A stretch of 64,000 bases of DNA from a bacterium (GTDB taxonomy: Bacteria > Myxococcota_A > Bradymonadia > UBA7976 > UBA1532), in the NCBI GenBank assembly GCA_030427205.1, contig JAUHXC010000035.1, positions 47,307-111,306 on the forward strand. The letters run 5' to 3'. Both the position numbers and the translations under genes were made by a program. The notes below the pieces were generated by a model. That model was given only the letters and a program-made list of their open reading frames with translations. It was not told the origin of the DNA and did no database searches. Below, one piece after another: positions 1 through 9,184 of the stretch. The first letter of the stretch is position 1; each line of letters begins with the position of its first letter.

Positions 1-646
1 GATCATCGAGGCGCTGCAGGCCGGCGACAGCATCGCGCTCGTCAGCGACGCCGGCACGCCCACCATCAGCGATCCCGGCTTCAAGGTGGTGCGCGCGGCG
101 ATCGACGAGGGCCTGCCGGTCGTGCCGATCCCCGGGGTCAGCGCGGTGACCACCGCCCTCTCGGTGGCCGGCCTGCCCACCGACCGCTTCCGCTTCGTCG
201 GCTTCCCGCCGGCGAAGGGCAAAGCGCTGCGGGCCGCGCTCGAAGCGCTCGCCGGCGCCCGGGAGACGCTGGTCTTCTACGTCAGCCCCCACGGGCTCGA
301 GCGATTCCTGGCCGCCGCCGAGGAGGCCTTCGGCGGCGGGCGGCCGGCGGTCATCGCCCGCGAGCTGACCAAGACCTACGAAGAGTTCCGCCGGGGCACG
401 CTGGCCGAGCTGTGCGCCGATCCGGGCGTGGTGCGCGGCGAGATCGTGGTGCTCGTCGACGGCGCGCCGCCCGACGAAGCGCCCGCCGAGGCCGACCTCG
501 AAGCGGTGGTCGCCGGCCTGCTGGCCGATGGCTTCGCGCCGTCCAAAGCGGCCCGCGAAGCGGCGAAGCGCACCGGCGGCAGCCGGGACGCGGCCTATCG
601 GCTGGCGGTCGCGCTGCGGTCCCGCGAGCGCGGAGACGACGGGTAG
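1..646 (+). CDS. rsmI: 16S rRNA (cytidine(1402)-2'-O)-methyltransferase RsmI, 5' end outside window
   Basis: The protein methylates the 2'-O of C1402 in the decoding centre of 16S rRNA using S-adenosylmethionine. The frame is open from base 2. The first visible residues include ALVSDAGTPTISDPG, a hallmark loop of the SAM-dependent tetrapyrrole-methylase fold as found in RsmI. Further on come the PGVSAVTTAL and FVGFPP blocks, then a C-terminal helical part rich in Ala/Arg with the usual SKAAREAAKRTG end. About 214 residues are visible of the 280-300 usual in the family, so the start lies upstream of the window. The gene is convergent with the flavoprotein gene at 817-2445. The 170 bases between them contain G+C-rich inverted repeats but no clear T-tract terminator. 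Family assignment is firm. Confidence 0.93.
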   Translation, partial: IIEALQAGDSIALVSDAGTPTISDPGFKVVRAAIDEGLPVVPIPGVSAVTTALSVAGLPTDRFRFVGFPPAKGKALRAALEALAGARETLVFYVSPHGLERFLAAAEEAFGGGRPAVIARELTKTYEEFRRGTLAELCADPGVVRGEIVVLVDGAPPDEAPAEADLEAVVAGLLADGFAPSKAAREAAKRTGGSRDAAYRLAVALRSRERGDDG

Positions 647-816
647 GGGGTCATCAGCGGGCGCGGGGCCTCGATCCGTTGTCGAATCCGGTCTACGAGG
701 CCGCTGGCATGCCCGCTGCGGCTCGATCGGCCCCCGACCCTGGGCCGCGGTCATGCATCCGGACCATGGCCGTAAGCGGGCATCCTGCGGCCGCCAAGGG
801 CCGCGTGTCGGGTCGC

Positions 817-2445
817 TCAGCTGCCCTCAGCCAGCAGCGCGCCCGGGTTGAGGATGCCCGCCGGATCGAGCACCCGCCGCGCCGCCGCGAGCACCGCCCC
901 GAACGCGGCCGGGCGCTGACGCTCGGCCCACGGGCGATGCACCCGACCCACCGCGTGGTGGTGGGTGATCGTGCCGCAGTGGGTCAGAATGGCGTCGCTC
1001 GCCGCGTGCTTGATGCGGGCCCAATCCTCCAGCTCGGCCCCGGGCGTCGAAGGCACGATGAACGTGTAATACGGCGCCGGGCCATCGGGATAGACGTGGG
1101 TGAAGCGGCAGCCGAGGTGCCCGCGCACGCCGCGGCTGCCTTGCTCGGCGGCGGTGAACACCGCGTCTTTCACTGCCCGGTGCAGCGTCGGAAACGCGGC
1201 CCAGCTGCACGCCGTCTCGAAGGTATCGGCGACGATGCCCAGGGTGATCAGGCTCGATTGCAGGTAGGGCGCGTCGATGAAGGCGCTCTTCCACAGCCCG
1301 CCGGCGCCGGCTGGCGCGTCGGCCGCGGCGCTGTGGCTGTCCGACAGGCGGGGGCCTTTGGGGCATCGCCCGCCGTGCTCGATGCCGATGGCCACCGCCC
1401 GGGCGATCGGGGCGTCGAGCGGGTGGTCGGCCGACTCGAACGCCACGAGCAAGACATGCCGGGTGCCGACCATGTTGAGCATGGCCTCCCGCTTGTCGAG
1501 CAGCCGGCAGTTGGTGGGATGCAGACCCGATTGTGCCAGCGCCCGGGTGGCGGCCACCGCGTCGTCGAAGCGATCGAAGTGCAGCGCCGCCTTCGCCCGC
1601 CAGCGGGGCCGGGGGCGAACCCGCATCCAGGCGTCGGTGATGATGCCCAGCGTGCCCTCCGAGCCGAGGACCAGCCGATCGGGGCTCGGTCCGGCGCCCG
1701 AGCCGGGCAGGGCCCGGGTCTCGAAGAGGCCCGCGCCGGGGGTCAGCATACGCACCCCGGCCACCATGTCGTCGATGTGGGTGTAGACCGTGGCGAAGTG
1801 CCCGCCGGCGCGGGTGGCGATCCAGCCGCCGAGGGTCGAGAACTCGAACGACTGCGGGAAGTGGCGCAGCGTCAGGTCGTGTGGGGCCAGCGCCGCTTCG
1901 AGGGCCGGCCCGGTCATGCCCGCTTGCAGCCGCGCCAGCCGCGAGACCGGGTCGACCTCCAGGGCGGCGTCGAAGCGTTCGAGGTCGAGGCTGACCCAGG
2001 GCCGCGCGCCAGCGTAGGTCACCCCGCCCACCACGCTCGTGCCGCCGCCGTATGGCACCAGCGCGACATCGTGCCCGGCGGCCCATTCGAAGAGCTGTGT
2101 CAGCTGCGCGTCGGTGGCCGGTCGGGCGACCAGATCGGGCGCCGGGCCGAAGTCGCCGGCGAAGCCGCGCAGCTGGTCGGGGTAGCTGCGGCCCCAGGTG
2201 TGGGTCACCCGGTCGGCGTGCTCGGCGCTCACCCAGCCCTCCGCGAGCCCGGCGGGCGGCGGCGCGATCCGGCTCGGCCGCAGCCGCACCGCGTCGAGCG
2301 GCACCGGATCACGATGGGCATTGGCCTCGACGCCGAAGAGCGCCGAGAGCTGCTTGCCCAGCGCGATGCGCCCCGCGCGGTCGGGCAGCTTGTCGGCGCG
2401 GCCCCAGGCCCAGTGGCTGCGCGCGGGATCGGTCTGCCTGCTCAT
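817..2445 (-). CDS. FAD-binding oxidase, alkylglycerone-phosphate (alkyl-DHAP) synthase-like
   Basis: A 542-residue VAO/PCMH-type flavoprotein. The FAD-binding PP-loop is VPYGGGTSVVGG at about residues 130-141, preceded by HTWGRSYPDQLRG, which matches the HGxSYPD region of alkyl-DHAP synthases. EFSTLGGWIATRAGGH follows at about 205-220, and near the C-terminus there is ITHHHAVGR, the His-rich active-site motif of AGPS. In ether-lipid synthesis AGPS swaps the acyl chain of acyl-DHAP for a fatty alcohol. Many bacterial homologues are annotated only as FAD-linked oxidases, so the exact substrate is inferred. The start ATG at 2445 has GAGGGAG about six bases upstream. No peroxisomal or signal sequence is expected or seen. 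An acyltransferase and a glycerol-1-phosphate dehydrogenase lie 7-9 kb away. Confidence 0.85.
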   Translation of the reverse strand: MSRQTDPARSHWAWGRADKLPDRAGRIALGKQLSALFGVEANAHRDPVPLDAVRLRPSRIAPPPAGLAEGWVSAEHADRVTHTWGRSYPDQLRGFAGDFGPAPDLVARPATDAQLTQLFEWAAGHDVALVPYGGGTSVVGGVTYAGARPWVSLDLERFDAALEVDPVSRLARLQAGMTGPALEAALAPHDLTLRHFPQSFEFSTLGGWIATRAGGHFATVYTHIDDMVAGVRMLTPGAGLFETRALPGSGAGPSPDRLVLGSEGTLGIITDAWMRVRPRPRWRAKAALHFDRFDDAVAATRALAQSGLHPTNCRLLDKREAMLNMVGTRHVLLVAFESADHPLDAPIARAVAIGIEHGGRCPKGPRLSDSHSAAADAPAGAGGLWKSAFIDAPYLQSSLITLGIVADTFETACSWAAFPTLHRAVKDAVFTAAEQGSRGVRGHLGCRFTHVYPDGPAPYYTFIVPSTPGAELEDWARIKHAASDAILTHCGTITHHHAVGRVHRPWAERQRPAAFGAVLAAARRVLDPAGILNPGALLAEGS

Positions 2446-2505
2446 GCTCGCTCCCTCGGTCTCTGCGGTTCGGGATCTCTGCGGTTCTGCCTCGCTGCGG
2501 CGACC

Positions 2506-3408
2506 TCAGCGGCCCACCAGCCGGGCCAGGTACTCCTTGAGCGCCACCTGCACCCGATAGTGCCCGCTGCCGGTGGGCACCAGCCCCACCGCGCTCGGCG
2601 GCGGGACGCGGCCGCGGAAGTCGGCGCCGATGGGCACCGGGTCGAGCCCATGCCCCCGGGCGAGCCGCAGCGCGCGGGGCATGTGCCACGCGCTGGTGAC
2701 GATGCCGATGCGGGTCCAGCCTTCGGCGCGGGCCCGCTCGGCGAGCGCGGCGATCTCGGTGGCGGTATTGTGAGGGCCGGGCAGTGTCAGCAGCACATCT
2801 CCTGTCACGCCCATGTCATGCAGCAGCGTCTGCGCCTCGGCGCCCAGGTCGCGGGTGCCGGCCTGATCGAGCCCGGCGATGCTGGTGCCGCTCGCCAGCA
2901 GCGTCGGCGCCATGCCCCGGGCGATCGCGACCGCCGCCACCCGCAGTCGATCGCCGTTGGCGGTGAGCTGCGCCCGCCCGTCGGGGCCGGGCTCGGTGCC
3001 GCCGCCGAGCACCATGATGACGTGCAATGACTCGTGGTCGATCGCCGAGAGCGGGGGGACGCCGCGCTCGAGCCGGGCGAAGAGCGCCCCGCCGAGCCAG
3101 GGGCTGCCCGCCGCCGTGAAGAGCAGCCAGACCGCGGCGATCAGCGCCGCTCGCCGCCGTCGACCGCCGCGCAGATCCGTCAGGATCAGTCCGTACAGAA
3201 TCAGCCAGATGAGCCCGACCGGCATGGCGAGGCGGATCAGCAGCTTGTCGATCATCGCCGGATGCGGCAGGGCGAAAACGGTGCCCGCGAGCAGGGCCAG
3301 CGTCAGCGATATACCCGGAATCAAACGCTTTCGGGCCACCTCGGGGGCGGCGCCCAGCCACCATGTACCGAATGCGAATATGGCGAAGAATGGCACCAGG
3401 CTCATCAA
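2506..3408 (-). CDS. YdcF/ElyC-like (DUF218) membrane protein
   Basis: 300 residues. The N-terminal part has three or four hydrophobic helices (residues about 1-25, 30-50, 57-75, 86-105). The DUF218 domain runs from about 130 to 285, with the signature VIMVLGGGTEPG, the GMAPTLLASGTS strand-loop, TATEIAALAERARAEG and GIVTSAWHMPRAL. This is the layout of ElyC/YdcF proteins, inner-membrane proteins linked to envelope (peptidoglycan or polysaccharide) homeostasis; their exact reaction is poorly defined. The gene is divergent from the lipoprotein at 3449, with only 40 bases between the two start codons, so their promoters must overlap. Strand and start are well supported; specific function is not. 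Confidence 0.82.
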   Translation of the reverse strand: MMSLVPFFAIFAFGTWWLGAAPEVARKRLIPGISLTLALLAGTVFALPHPAMIDKLLIRLAMPVGLIWLILYGLILTDLRGGRRRRAALIAAVWLLFTAAGSPWLGGALFARLERGVPPLSAIDHESLHVIMVLGGGTEPGPDGRAQLTANGDRLRVAAVAIARGMAPTLLASGTSIAGLDQAGTRDLGAEAQTLLHDMGVTGDVLLTLPGPHNTATEIAALAERARAEGWTRIGIVTSAWHMPRALRLARGHGLDPVPIGADFRGRVPPPSAVGLVPTGSGHYRVQVALKEYLARLVGR

Positions 3409-3448
3409 GACTTCACTCGAACTGCCAATTTCGGGCTATACTGCCGAC

Positions 3449-4714
3449 ATGCGACGACTGCTGTCATCCCTCGGACGCGCGCTGTCGGTCCCCATCGCCC
3501 TGCTCGGGTGCGGTGAGGTGGTCGGCGACGCGGCGGAGCGGATCGACCGGCCGGGCATCGAGACCACCGAGCTGCGCTGCGGCCCGGTCGAGGTCGCGCC
3601 CATCGGCCGGGCCGAGCGGCTCGTGCCCCTGCCCAACGGCGAGGTCTACCTCGTCGGCAACAGCTACAACCGGTTCCGGCAGCCCTCGGGCAAGGTGATT
3701 CAGTTCGATCCCACCGGCGCGCAGCGGCCGCTGGTGCACGAGCTGGGCTGGCCGGTCATGGCGCTGACGCTCACCGAGCAGGGGCTGGTCACCGCGATGG
3801 ACAAGGCCAGCTTCTTCCGCTGGCCCGAGACGCTCTTCACGCAGCCCGAGCAGGTGGCCTCCATCGGCGGGGTCAACGAGCTGACCGCCCTCGAGCTGTT
3901 GCCCACCGGCGACGAGGGCGACCTGATCATGGGCGCGATGACCATCGCCAACGGCGAGGACGTGCCGGCGCTCTTCCGGGTGCGCCCGGCGGACGGGTCG
4001 CTCGTCTGGTGGACGCCCTACAACAACAACCAGGGGCTGGCGATCATCGACGGTCAGTTCACCAGCATCGCCACCCGCCCCGACGGCCAGGTCATCGCCG
4101 TGGGCAAAGGCATCGGCGCCTGGGATCGCGACAACCGCTACGGGGTCTACGCCCGCTTCGACGCCCGCACCGGCCGGATGCAGACCCACCGCCGACACGC
4201 GCAGGTCGACTTCGAGCCCCTGCGCATCGTCAAGGATCGCGCCGGCGAGCCGGTCGTGCTCGCCGTCGAGGGGCACGAGGGCGTGCGCTACGCGCACGCG
4301 CGGCCGTTCATGGCCCGCTTCGACGACGAGGGCGAGCTGATCGACAAGCGCTCGATCCCGCTGCCCGATGGCATCAGCCAGGGGGCGGTGCTCTCCGCCG
4401 TGCACCTGGCCGACGGCGGCTGGCTGCTCGGCGGCAGCGTCTGCGGTGAGGAGCGGGCGTGGTGCCAGGCGTGGATCACGCGCATGGGCCGCGCCGGCGA
4501 GGTGCTGTGGACCCGCACGGTGGCCCGGGACGTCGCGCTGACCGTCAACGACCTGCAGATCGTCGGCAACCGGGTCTTCGCCGCGATGTCGAGCAGCCAC
4601 TACTGCTGCGAGTTCGACGAGCTGGACTACGACGGCTGGCTGTGGGAGCTCGATCTCGACGGCAACTGCCCGCTGCAGTCCGGCCTGAAGCTCGACGGGG
4701 CCGTCTTCCGCTGA
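3449..4714 (+). CDS. Secreted lipoprotein, probable beta-propeller-like repeats
   Basis: 421 residues from the ATG at 3449. The N-terminus is Arg-rich followed by a hydrophobic stretch ending in IALLGCGEVVGD, a lipobox with Cys near residue 19, so it should be a lipoprotein. The body consists of repeated strands with recurrent motifs such as LVPLPNGEVYLVGN, FTSIATRPDGQVIAVG and SAVHLADGGWLLGGS. This recurring 'L-x-DGG-x-L-x-GG' spacing is typical of delta-60-type or kelch-like beta-propeller repeats in myxobacterial surface proteins. Cys pairs occur near the C-terminus (CCEFDELDYDG, DGNCPLQ). No catalytic residues are recognised. Longer upstream in-frame codons exist but run over the divergent gene and lack a signal peptide, so 3449 is the preferred start. 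Confidence 0.75.
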   Translation: MRRLLSSLGRALSVPIALLGCGEVVGDAAERIDRPGIETTELRCGPVEVAPIGRAERLVPLPNGEVYLVGNSYNRFRQPSGKVIQFDPTGAQRPLVHELGWPVMALTLTEQGLVTAMDKASFFRWPETLFTQPEQVASIGGVNELTALELLPTGDEGDLIMGAMTIANGEDVPALFRVRPADGSLVWWTPYNNNQGLAIIDGQFTSIATRPDGQVIAVGKGIGAWDRDNRYGVYARFDARTGRMQTHRRHAQVDFEPLRIVKDRAGEPVVLAVEGHEGVRYAHARPFMARFDDEGELIDKRSIPLPDGISQGAVLSAVHLADGGWLLGGSVCGEERAWCQAWITRMGRAGEVLWTRTVARDVALTVNDLQIVGNRVFAAMSSSHYCCEFDELDYDGWLWELDLDGNCPLQSGLKLDGAVFR

Positions 4715-4781
4715 GCCCCGCGCGCCCGGCGCAACGCCGGCGGCGCTCTCGACCCGATTCCCGATTCGATTCACGCGCGCG

Positions 4782-7700
4782 TCATCCGTCGCCTCGACCG
4801 CGGGTCTTGCGCGCCTGACGGGCCGCTTCGGCGATGGCGGCGGCCTCGTCGCGGCGGCCGAGCGTCTCGTATTGGCGCAGGGCCAGGCGGCGGGCGGCGA
4901 TCGCGCGCTGTGCTTGCCCGGCCGCTTCGGCCCGTTCGGCGGCGTCGCGGGCGGCGGCGGCGGCATCCGGCTCGCCGATGCGGCCCTCGAGCAGCGGGCC
5001 CACCGCCGCCATGTGCGTGTCCCACGCGCGCCAGTCGCCCTCGGCGGCCACCACCGGCAGCAGCAGGGCGTGGATGATCACCCGCAGCTCATGGCCGGTC
5101 CACGACATCGTGCGCGCCGCCTCCAGCCGCCGCCGGGCCTCGGCGACCCGCCCGCGGGCGAAGGCGACCAGGGCCAGGTTGCTCTCGGCGATGGGCAGGT
5201 CGACGGCGTCCACCGCGGCGTACAGCGCGCGGCTCTCGGTGTAGTAGGCCTCGGCGGCGTCCAGATCACCGGCGTAGCGGGTCAGGTCGCCGAGCACCGA
5301 GGCGACCATGGCGCGCCCGACCCGATGCCCGGCGAGCGTGTAGCGGCGATAGGCCTCGTCGATGTACTGCCGCGCATGGGTCAACTCGCCCTGTCGGCGG
5401 GCGATGTCGGCCAGCCCGACGAGGCAGTCCCCCTCGGTGCGGGTGTCGCCGGCGTCTTCGGCGGTGTCGAGCGCGTCGTGCAGCAGCAGGCGGGCGTCCT
5501 CGTGGCGGCCGAGCAGGTTGAGGCAGGCGGCGGCTCTGAAGCGCACCTGGGCCAGCAACGCCGGCTCGCCGGCCTGCTCGGCGCGGGCCACCGACTCTTC
5601 GAGCAGCGGCCAGCCCTCGGCGTCCGACGCGGTGAGGCGCAGCGCCGTGCCCAGCTCGGACAGCGCCATCGCGTGCAGCGCCGGATCACCCAGGGCCCGG
5701 GCCTGCGGCTCGGCGCGCTTCGCCCAACGGCGGGCGACCTCCATCTGGCCGAAGTAGCGCGCCATGCGGGCCCGCAAGACCCGGTTGAGCACCCACGGCC
5801 CCGCGTCGGACGCCAGATCGAGCGCGCGCAGCGCCTGGGCCCGCATCACCAGCGCCCGGCGGGTGGCGGCCGGGTCGGCGCGCAGCAAGCCCGCCTCGAA
5901 GGCCCGCAGCAGCGTCTCGGCGGCCTCGGCCGGTCGCCGGGACGCCAGCTGATGCCGGGCGAGCTGCTCCGGATCGGCGTCGCGGTCGCGGGACAGCGCC
6001 AGGGCCGCGTAGCGATTCCACGCCCGCAGTCGACCGTGCTGCCGAGCCCGGTCGAGCAGCGCCTCGGCGAGCGCCCCGTGCACGAAGCGCCAGCGGCCGT
6101 CTTCCCCGGTGCGCACCAGCCGATCGGCGTGCATCCGGGTCAGCCCGATCTGCGGCAGCGGCAACCCGGCCACCTCGCAGGCGGCGGCCCAGCGCCGGCG
6201 ATCGATCTCCACGCCCATGGTCGCCGCCAGTTCGAACGCCTCGCCCGCCCGGCTCTCGGCGCCGGTCAGGGCCAGATCGACCCGCGAGAGCCAGACCGCG
6301 CCCAGGGTCTCGGGCATGGGCACCGCGCCGGGCCGGCGCAGCGTCGCGCCTTGCGGGCCGGGCTCGAGCGCCGCGCTCGACAACCACAGGCGGATGGTCT
6401 CTTCGGTGAGCAGCGGGCTGCCGGCGGTGCTCTGCTGCAGGCGGGCCGACAGCGCCGGGTCGAGCTCGATCAACGACGCGATCTGCGCCACCTGATCCGG
6501 CGGTGACAGCGGGCCGAGGCGGATCGGCTCGACCCGCGCGTGGCGGCGCAGCTGCCGCCACAGCCCGGCCACCGACGACCCCAGGGGCAGCGCGTCGGGG
6601 CGCGCGGTCAGCAGCAGCAGGATCGGCAGCTCGGCGCGCCGGCGCAGCAGGTACAGCGCCAGCCGCAGGGCGTCTTCGCCCCAGTGCACGTCGTCGAGGT
6701 GCACGATCAGCGGCCGCCGCTCGGCCAGCGCCGCCAGCGACGCGGCCAGGGTCGCATAGCGCTCGTCGCCGCTGCCGAGCACGACCGGCTCATGGGGGTG
6801 CGCCGCGCGGCCTCGGGGGTCGAGCACGGCGGCCAGCCCGGCGGCCAGCGGCGGGTCGAACACCCCGTTGAGGCGCGCGCTGCGGATCTCGGCGACCGCG
6901 GCCCCGCTGCGCAGGTGGCGGTCGAACATGGCCTCGATGCCCGAGGCGCCGTCGCCGCCCGCCGCGTGCACCGCCAGCATGGTATCGGCCACGCCCAGCT
7001 CGTGGGCCCGATGGCACAGCCAGCCGGCGAGGTGCGACTTGCCCATGCCCGCCGCCCCTTCGAGCCCGATCGCGCGCAGGCCGCCGCCGTCGACGACCCG
7101 GGCCAGGGCCTGCCACAGCCACTCGCGCTCTGCCGAGCGACCGATCGTGGCCACCCGCCGCAGGCCGAAGAGGTTGCCGCCGGTGTCCAGCAGCGGGAAG
7201 AGCGGGCCCGTCGGCGGTGTCTCGACGGTCGCCGGCAGCGGCGTCCGGCCATCGGCCCGCGGGCCCGCCGCCCAGCCGCGGTCGTCGAGCGGCGGCAGGG
7301 TCGCCAGCGTCGGCGGGTCGACCTCTGCGTAGGGCCCCGGCCCGATCCCACGCAACGCGAGCGCCGCGTCGGCCGCGAAGCGGAACCGATCGCGCGGATC
7401 GAGGGCCATCAGCCGACCGAGGAAGGCGTCGACGCCCGGCGGCACGGCGAAGCGGGGGTCGAACCGCGCGCGATGCCCGGCGAGGTGCGCCTCGAGCACC
7501 GCCAGCAGGCTCGGCCCGTCGAACGCGCGATAGCCACAGATCAGCTCGAACGCGCTGCAGCCCAGGGCGTAGAGATCGGTCCACGGCCCCACCGCCCGCC
7601 AGTCGCCGCGCACCTGCTCCGGCGCCATGTAGGGCGGGGTGCCGATGAGGCTGTCCTCGTCGGAGCGGCGGTCGGCGGGCGCTTCGAGCAGGGCGATGCC

Positions 7701-8168
7701 GAAGTCGGTCAGCACCGGCCCGCGGGGACACATGAGCACGTTGGCCGGCTTGATGTCACGATGCACCACGCGGCGGGCGTGGGCGTGGGCCAGCGTATCG
7801 AGCAGCAGCGTCAGCACCCGGTAGAGCGTCGGCCAGTCGGTGGGCCGCTCCTGCTCCAACGACCGCCCCGGCAGCCACTCCATGACCAGGTAGGGCGTGC
7901 CCGCCGGCAGCCAGATCTGCGCGCCTTGTTCGTCGTCGATCAGGCCGTGATCGAAGAGCCGCACGACCCGCGGGTGATCGAGGGCGGCGGCGGCGCGCAC
8001 CTCGTGGGCGAAGCGCGCCCGGAAGCGCTCTTCGAGCGCGCTCGGCGGCCGGACGAACTTGACCGCCGCCGGCCGGCCGGTCGCGCGGTGGGTGGCCCGC
8101 CACACCTCCGACAGCGCCTGGCCGGCGACCCGCTCGTCGAGTTCGAATGCGCCGAGCACGATGGTCAT
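4782..8168 (-). CDS. Serine/threonine protein kinase fused to AAA ATPase and TPR-like C-terminal region
   Basis: 1128 residues, cytoplasmic with no membrane segment. The kinase domain spans about 8-270, with the ATP-anchoring Lys37 (AAVKFV), catalytic HRD at 136-138, DFG at 155-157 and the APE-type MAPEQ at about 181-185. The glycine loop is degenerate: the usual GxGxxG is replaced by a Gly-poor stretch at about 12-22. An AAA/ORC-type ATPase follows from about 340, with Walker A GAAGMGKS at 371-378 and a Walker B-like PLIVHLDDVHWG. The last 350 residues are Ala/Arg/Leu-rich helical hairpins resembling TPRs. This kinase-ATPase-TPR layout is typical of myxobacterial signalling proteins. A paralogue with the same design lies at 11438-14674. 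Partners and targets are unknown. Confidence 0.9.
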   Translation of the reverse strand: MTIVLGAFELDERVAGQALSEVWRATHRATGRPAAVKFVRPPSALEERFRARFAHEVRAAAALDHPRVVRLFDHGLIDDEQGAQIWLPAGTPYLVMEWLPGRSLEQERPTDWPTLYRVLTLLLDTLAHAHARRVVHRDIKPANVLMCPRGPVLTDFGIALLEAPADRRSDEDSLIGTPPYMAPEQVRGDWRAVGPWTDLYALGCSAFELICGYRAFDGPSLLAVLEAHLAGHRARFDPRFAVPPGVDAFLGRLMALDPRDRFRFAADAALALRGIGPGPYAEVDPPTLATLPPLDDRGWAAGPRADGRTPLPATVETPPTGPLFPLLDTGGNLFGLRRVATIGRSAEREWLWQALARVVDGGGLRAIGLEGAAGMGKSHLAGWLCHRAHELGVADTMLAVHAAGGDGASGIEAMFDRHLRSGAAVAEIRSARLNGVFDPPLAAGLAAVLDPRGRAAHPHEPVVLGSGDERYATLAASLAALAERRPLIVHLDDVHWGEDALRLALYLLRRRAELPILLLLTARPDALPLGSSVAGLWRQLRRHARVEPIRLGPLSPPDQVAQIASLIELDPALSARLQQSTAGSPLLTEETIRLWLSSAALEPGPQGATLRRPGAVPMPETLGAVWLSRVDLALTGAESRAGEAFELAATMGVEIDRRRWAAACEVAGLPLPQIGLTRMHADRLVRTGEDGRWRFVHGALAEALLDRARQHGRLRAWNRYAALALSRDRDADPEQLARHQLASRRPAEAAETLLRAFEAGLLRADPAATRRALVMRAQALRALDLASDAGPWVLNRVLRARMARYFGQMEVARRWAKRAEPQARALGDPALHAMALSELGTALRLTASDAEGWPLLEESVARAEQAGEPALLAQVRFRAAACLNLLGRHEDARLLLHDALDTAEDAGDTRTEGDCLVGLADIARRQGELTHARQYIDEAYRRYTLAGHRVGRAMVASVLGDLTRYAGDLDAAEAYYTESRALYAAVDAVDLPIAESNLALVAFARGRVAEARRRLEAARTMSWTGHELRVIIHALLLPVVAAEGDWRAWDTHMAAVGPLLEGRIGEPDAAAAARDAAERAEAAGQAQRAIAARRLALRQYETLGRRDEAAAIAEAARQARKTRGRGDG

Positions 8169-8254
8169 GGTCTCAGGCTACCAACCTCGGCGGGCGAGCG
8201 CGGCTCAATCGCGACCGGTGTGACATTTCCCGCGCTGCCGCTCGGACCCTGAGG

Positions 8255-9184
8255 TCAGTGCATCAACAGGCGGGTCCGCCGCAGGTGGGTCATCGTCGCG
8301 TCCAGATCGTGGTTGGCGGCGAAGCCGAGCACGTCCTCGGCGCGCTGACCGTCCACCATGCAGACGTAGCGCAGGTGATCGAGCTCCGGCGCCGGGAAGC
8401 GGGCCAGCCGCAGCTTCCACGCCCGCTCGAGCATGACCTCGGCCAGCGGATGCGGGATCGGCCGCGGGCGGCCGTGGGCCATCTCGACGAGCACGCTGAG
8501 CGGCGCCGGTCGGCAGCCGGGCAGGTTGAAGACCCCGCGGATGCCCGGCTGCAGCGACAGCTCGATGGCCCGCGCCACGTCGTCTTCGTGGATGACCTGC
8601 GCCATCGGGTCGAAGCCGGCGAGGGTCCACGGGCGGCGCAGGCGCAGATAGTTGCTCGGCGCGTTGTGCACCGCGCCGATGATGTGCACCGGGCGCAGGA
8701 TGACCGTCTCGATCTCGGGGTACTTCCAGAAGAAGCTCTGCCCCAGCATGTCGACCGCGATCAGCGAGCGGATGTCGCTGAAGCGCTCGCCGCCCATCAG
8801 CGGCGCGTCCTCGGTGAGGAACTGCGTATTGTCCGCCCGCGGGCCGTAGACGTTGGCGCTGCTCATCAGCACCAGCTTCTTGATGCCGTGCTTGTGGCAG
8901 TACTCGACCACCCGGCCGGTGCCCTGGATGTTGAAGGTGTAGTGATCGGCGCTCGACGCCCGCAGGTCGTGCATCAGGTTGAGGTGCACTACCGCGTCGA
9001 AGCCGCCGTTGCGAAAGATCGCCTCGCTGCGCTTGCGGCGGATGTCGATGCGGTGCACCTCGACGTCGACCGGCGCTCGGGCGAAGTTGCGCCGATCGAG
9101 GCCGACCACGGTGTGCAGCCGATGCAGCCGGCGGGCGACGAGCGCGCCGAAGCGCCCGCTGATGCCGGTGACGGCGACCCTCAT
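8255..9184 (-). CDS. NAD(P)-dependent extended SDR (epimerase/dehydratase family)
   Basis: 309 residues from the ATG at 9184. The N-terminus MRVAVTGISGRFG carries the TGxxGxxG nucleotide-binding motif of extended SDRs. DAVVHLNLMHDL and LVLMSSANVYGP are the strand-4/5 motifs; the usual catalytic Tyr-Lys pair of YxxxK is not obvious in the expected place. The start at 9184 overlaps the stop of the upstream acyltransferase by four bases (ATGA at 9181-9184), which argues for translational coupling. An in-frame GTG at 9193 is possible but less likely. The substrate is unknown. Pairing with a PlsC-type acyltransferase suggests a lipid or envelope role, which is inference. Confidence 0.82.
   Translation of the reverse strand: MRVAVTGISGRFGALVARRLHRLHTVVGLDRRNFARAPVDVEVHRIDIRRKRSEAIFRNGGFDAVVHLNLMHDLRASSADHYTFNIQGTGRVVEYCHKHGIKKLVLMSSANVYGPRADNTQFLTEDAPLMGGERFSDIRSLIAVDMLGQSFFWKYPEIETVILRPVHIIGAVHNAPSNYLRLRRPWTLAGFDPMAQVIHEDDVARAIELSLQPGIRGVFNLPGCRPAPLSVLVEMAHGRPRPIPHPLAEVMLERAWKLRLARFPAPELDHLRYVCMVDGQRAEDVLGFAANHDLDATMTHLRRTRLLMH

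Noticed and set aside
647..816. Rho-independent terminator between the convergent rsmI and flavoprotein genes
   Set aside because: GC-rich hairpins exist, but no T-tract follows on either strand.
412..3030. 872-codon open frame on the plus strand
   Set aside because: It is antisense to the AGPS-like and DUF218 genes and in another frame of rsmI. Its composition is Arg/Gly/His-rich and unlike real proteins; it is open only because of high GC.
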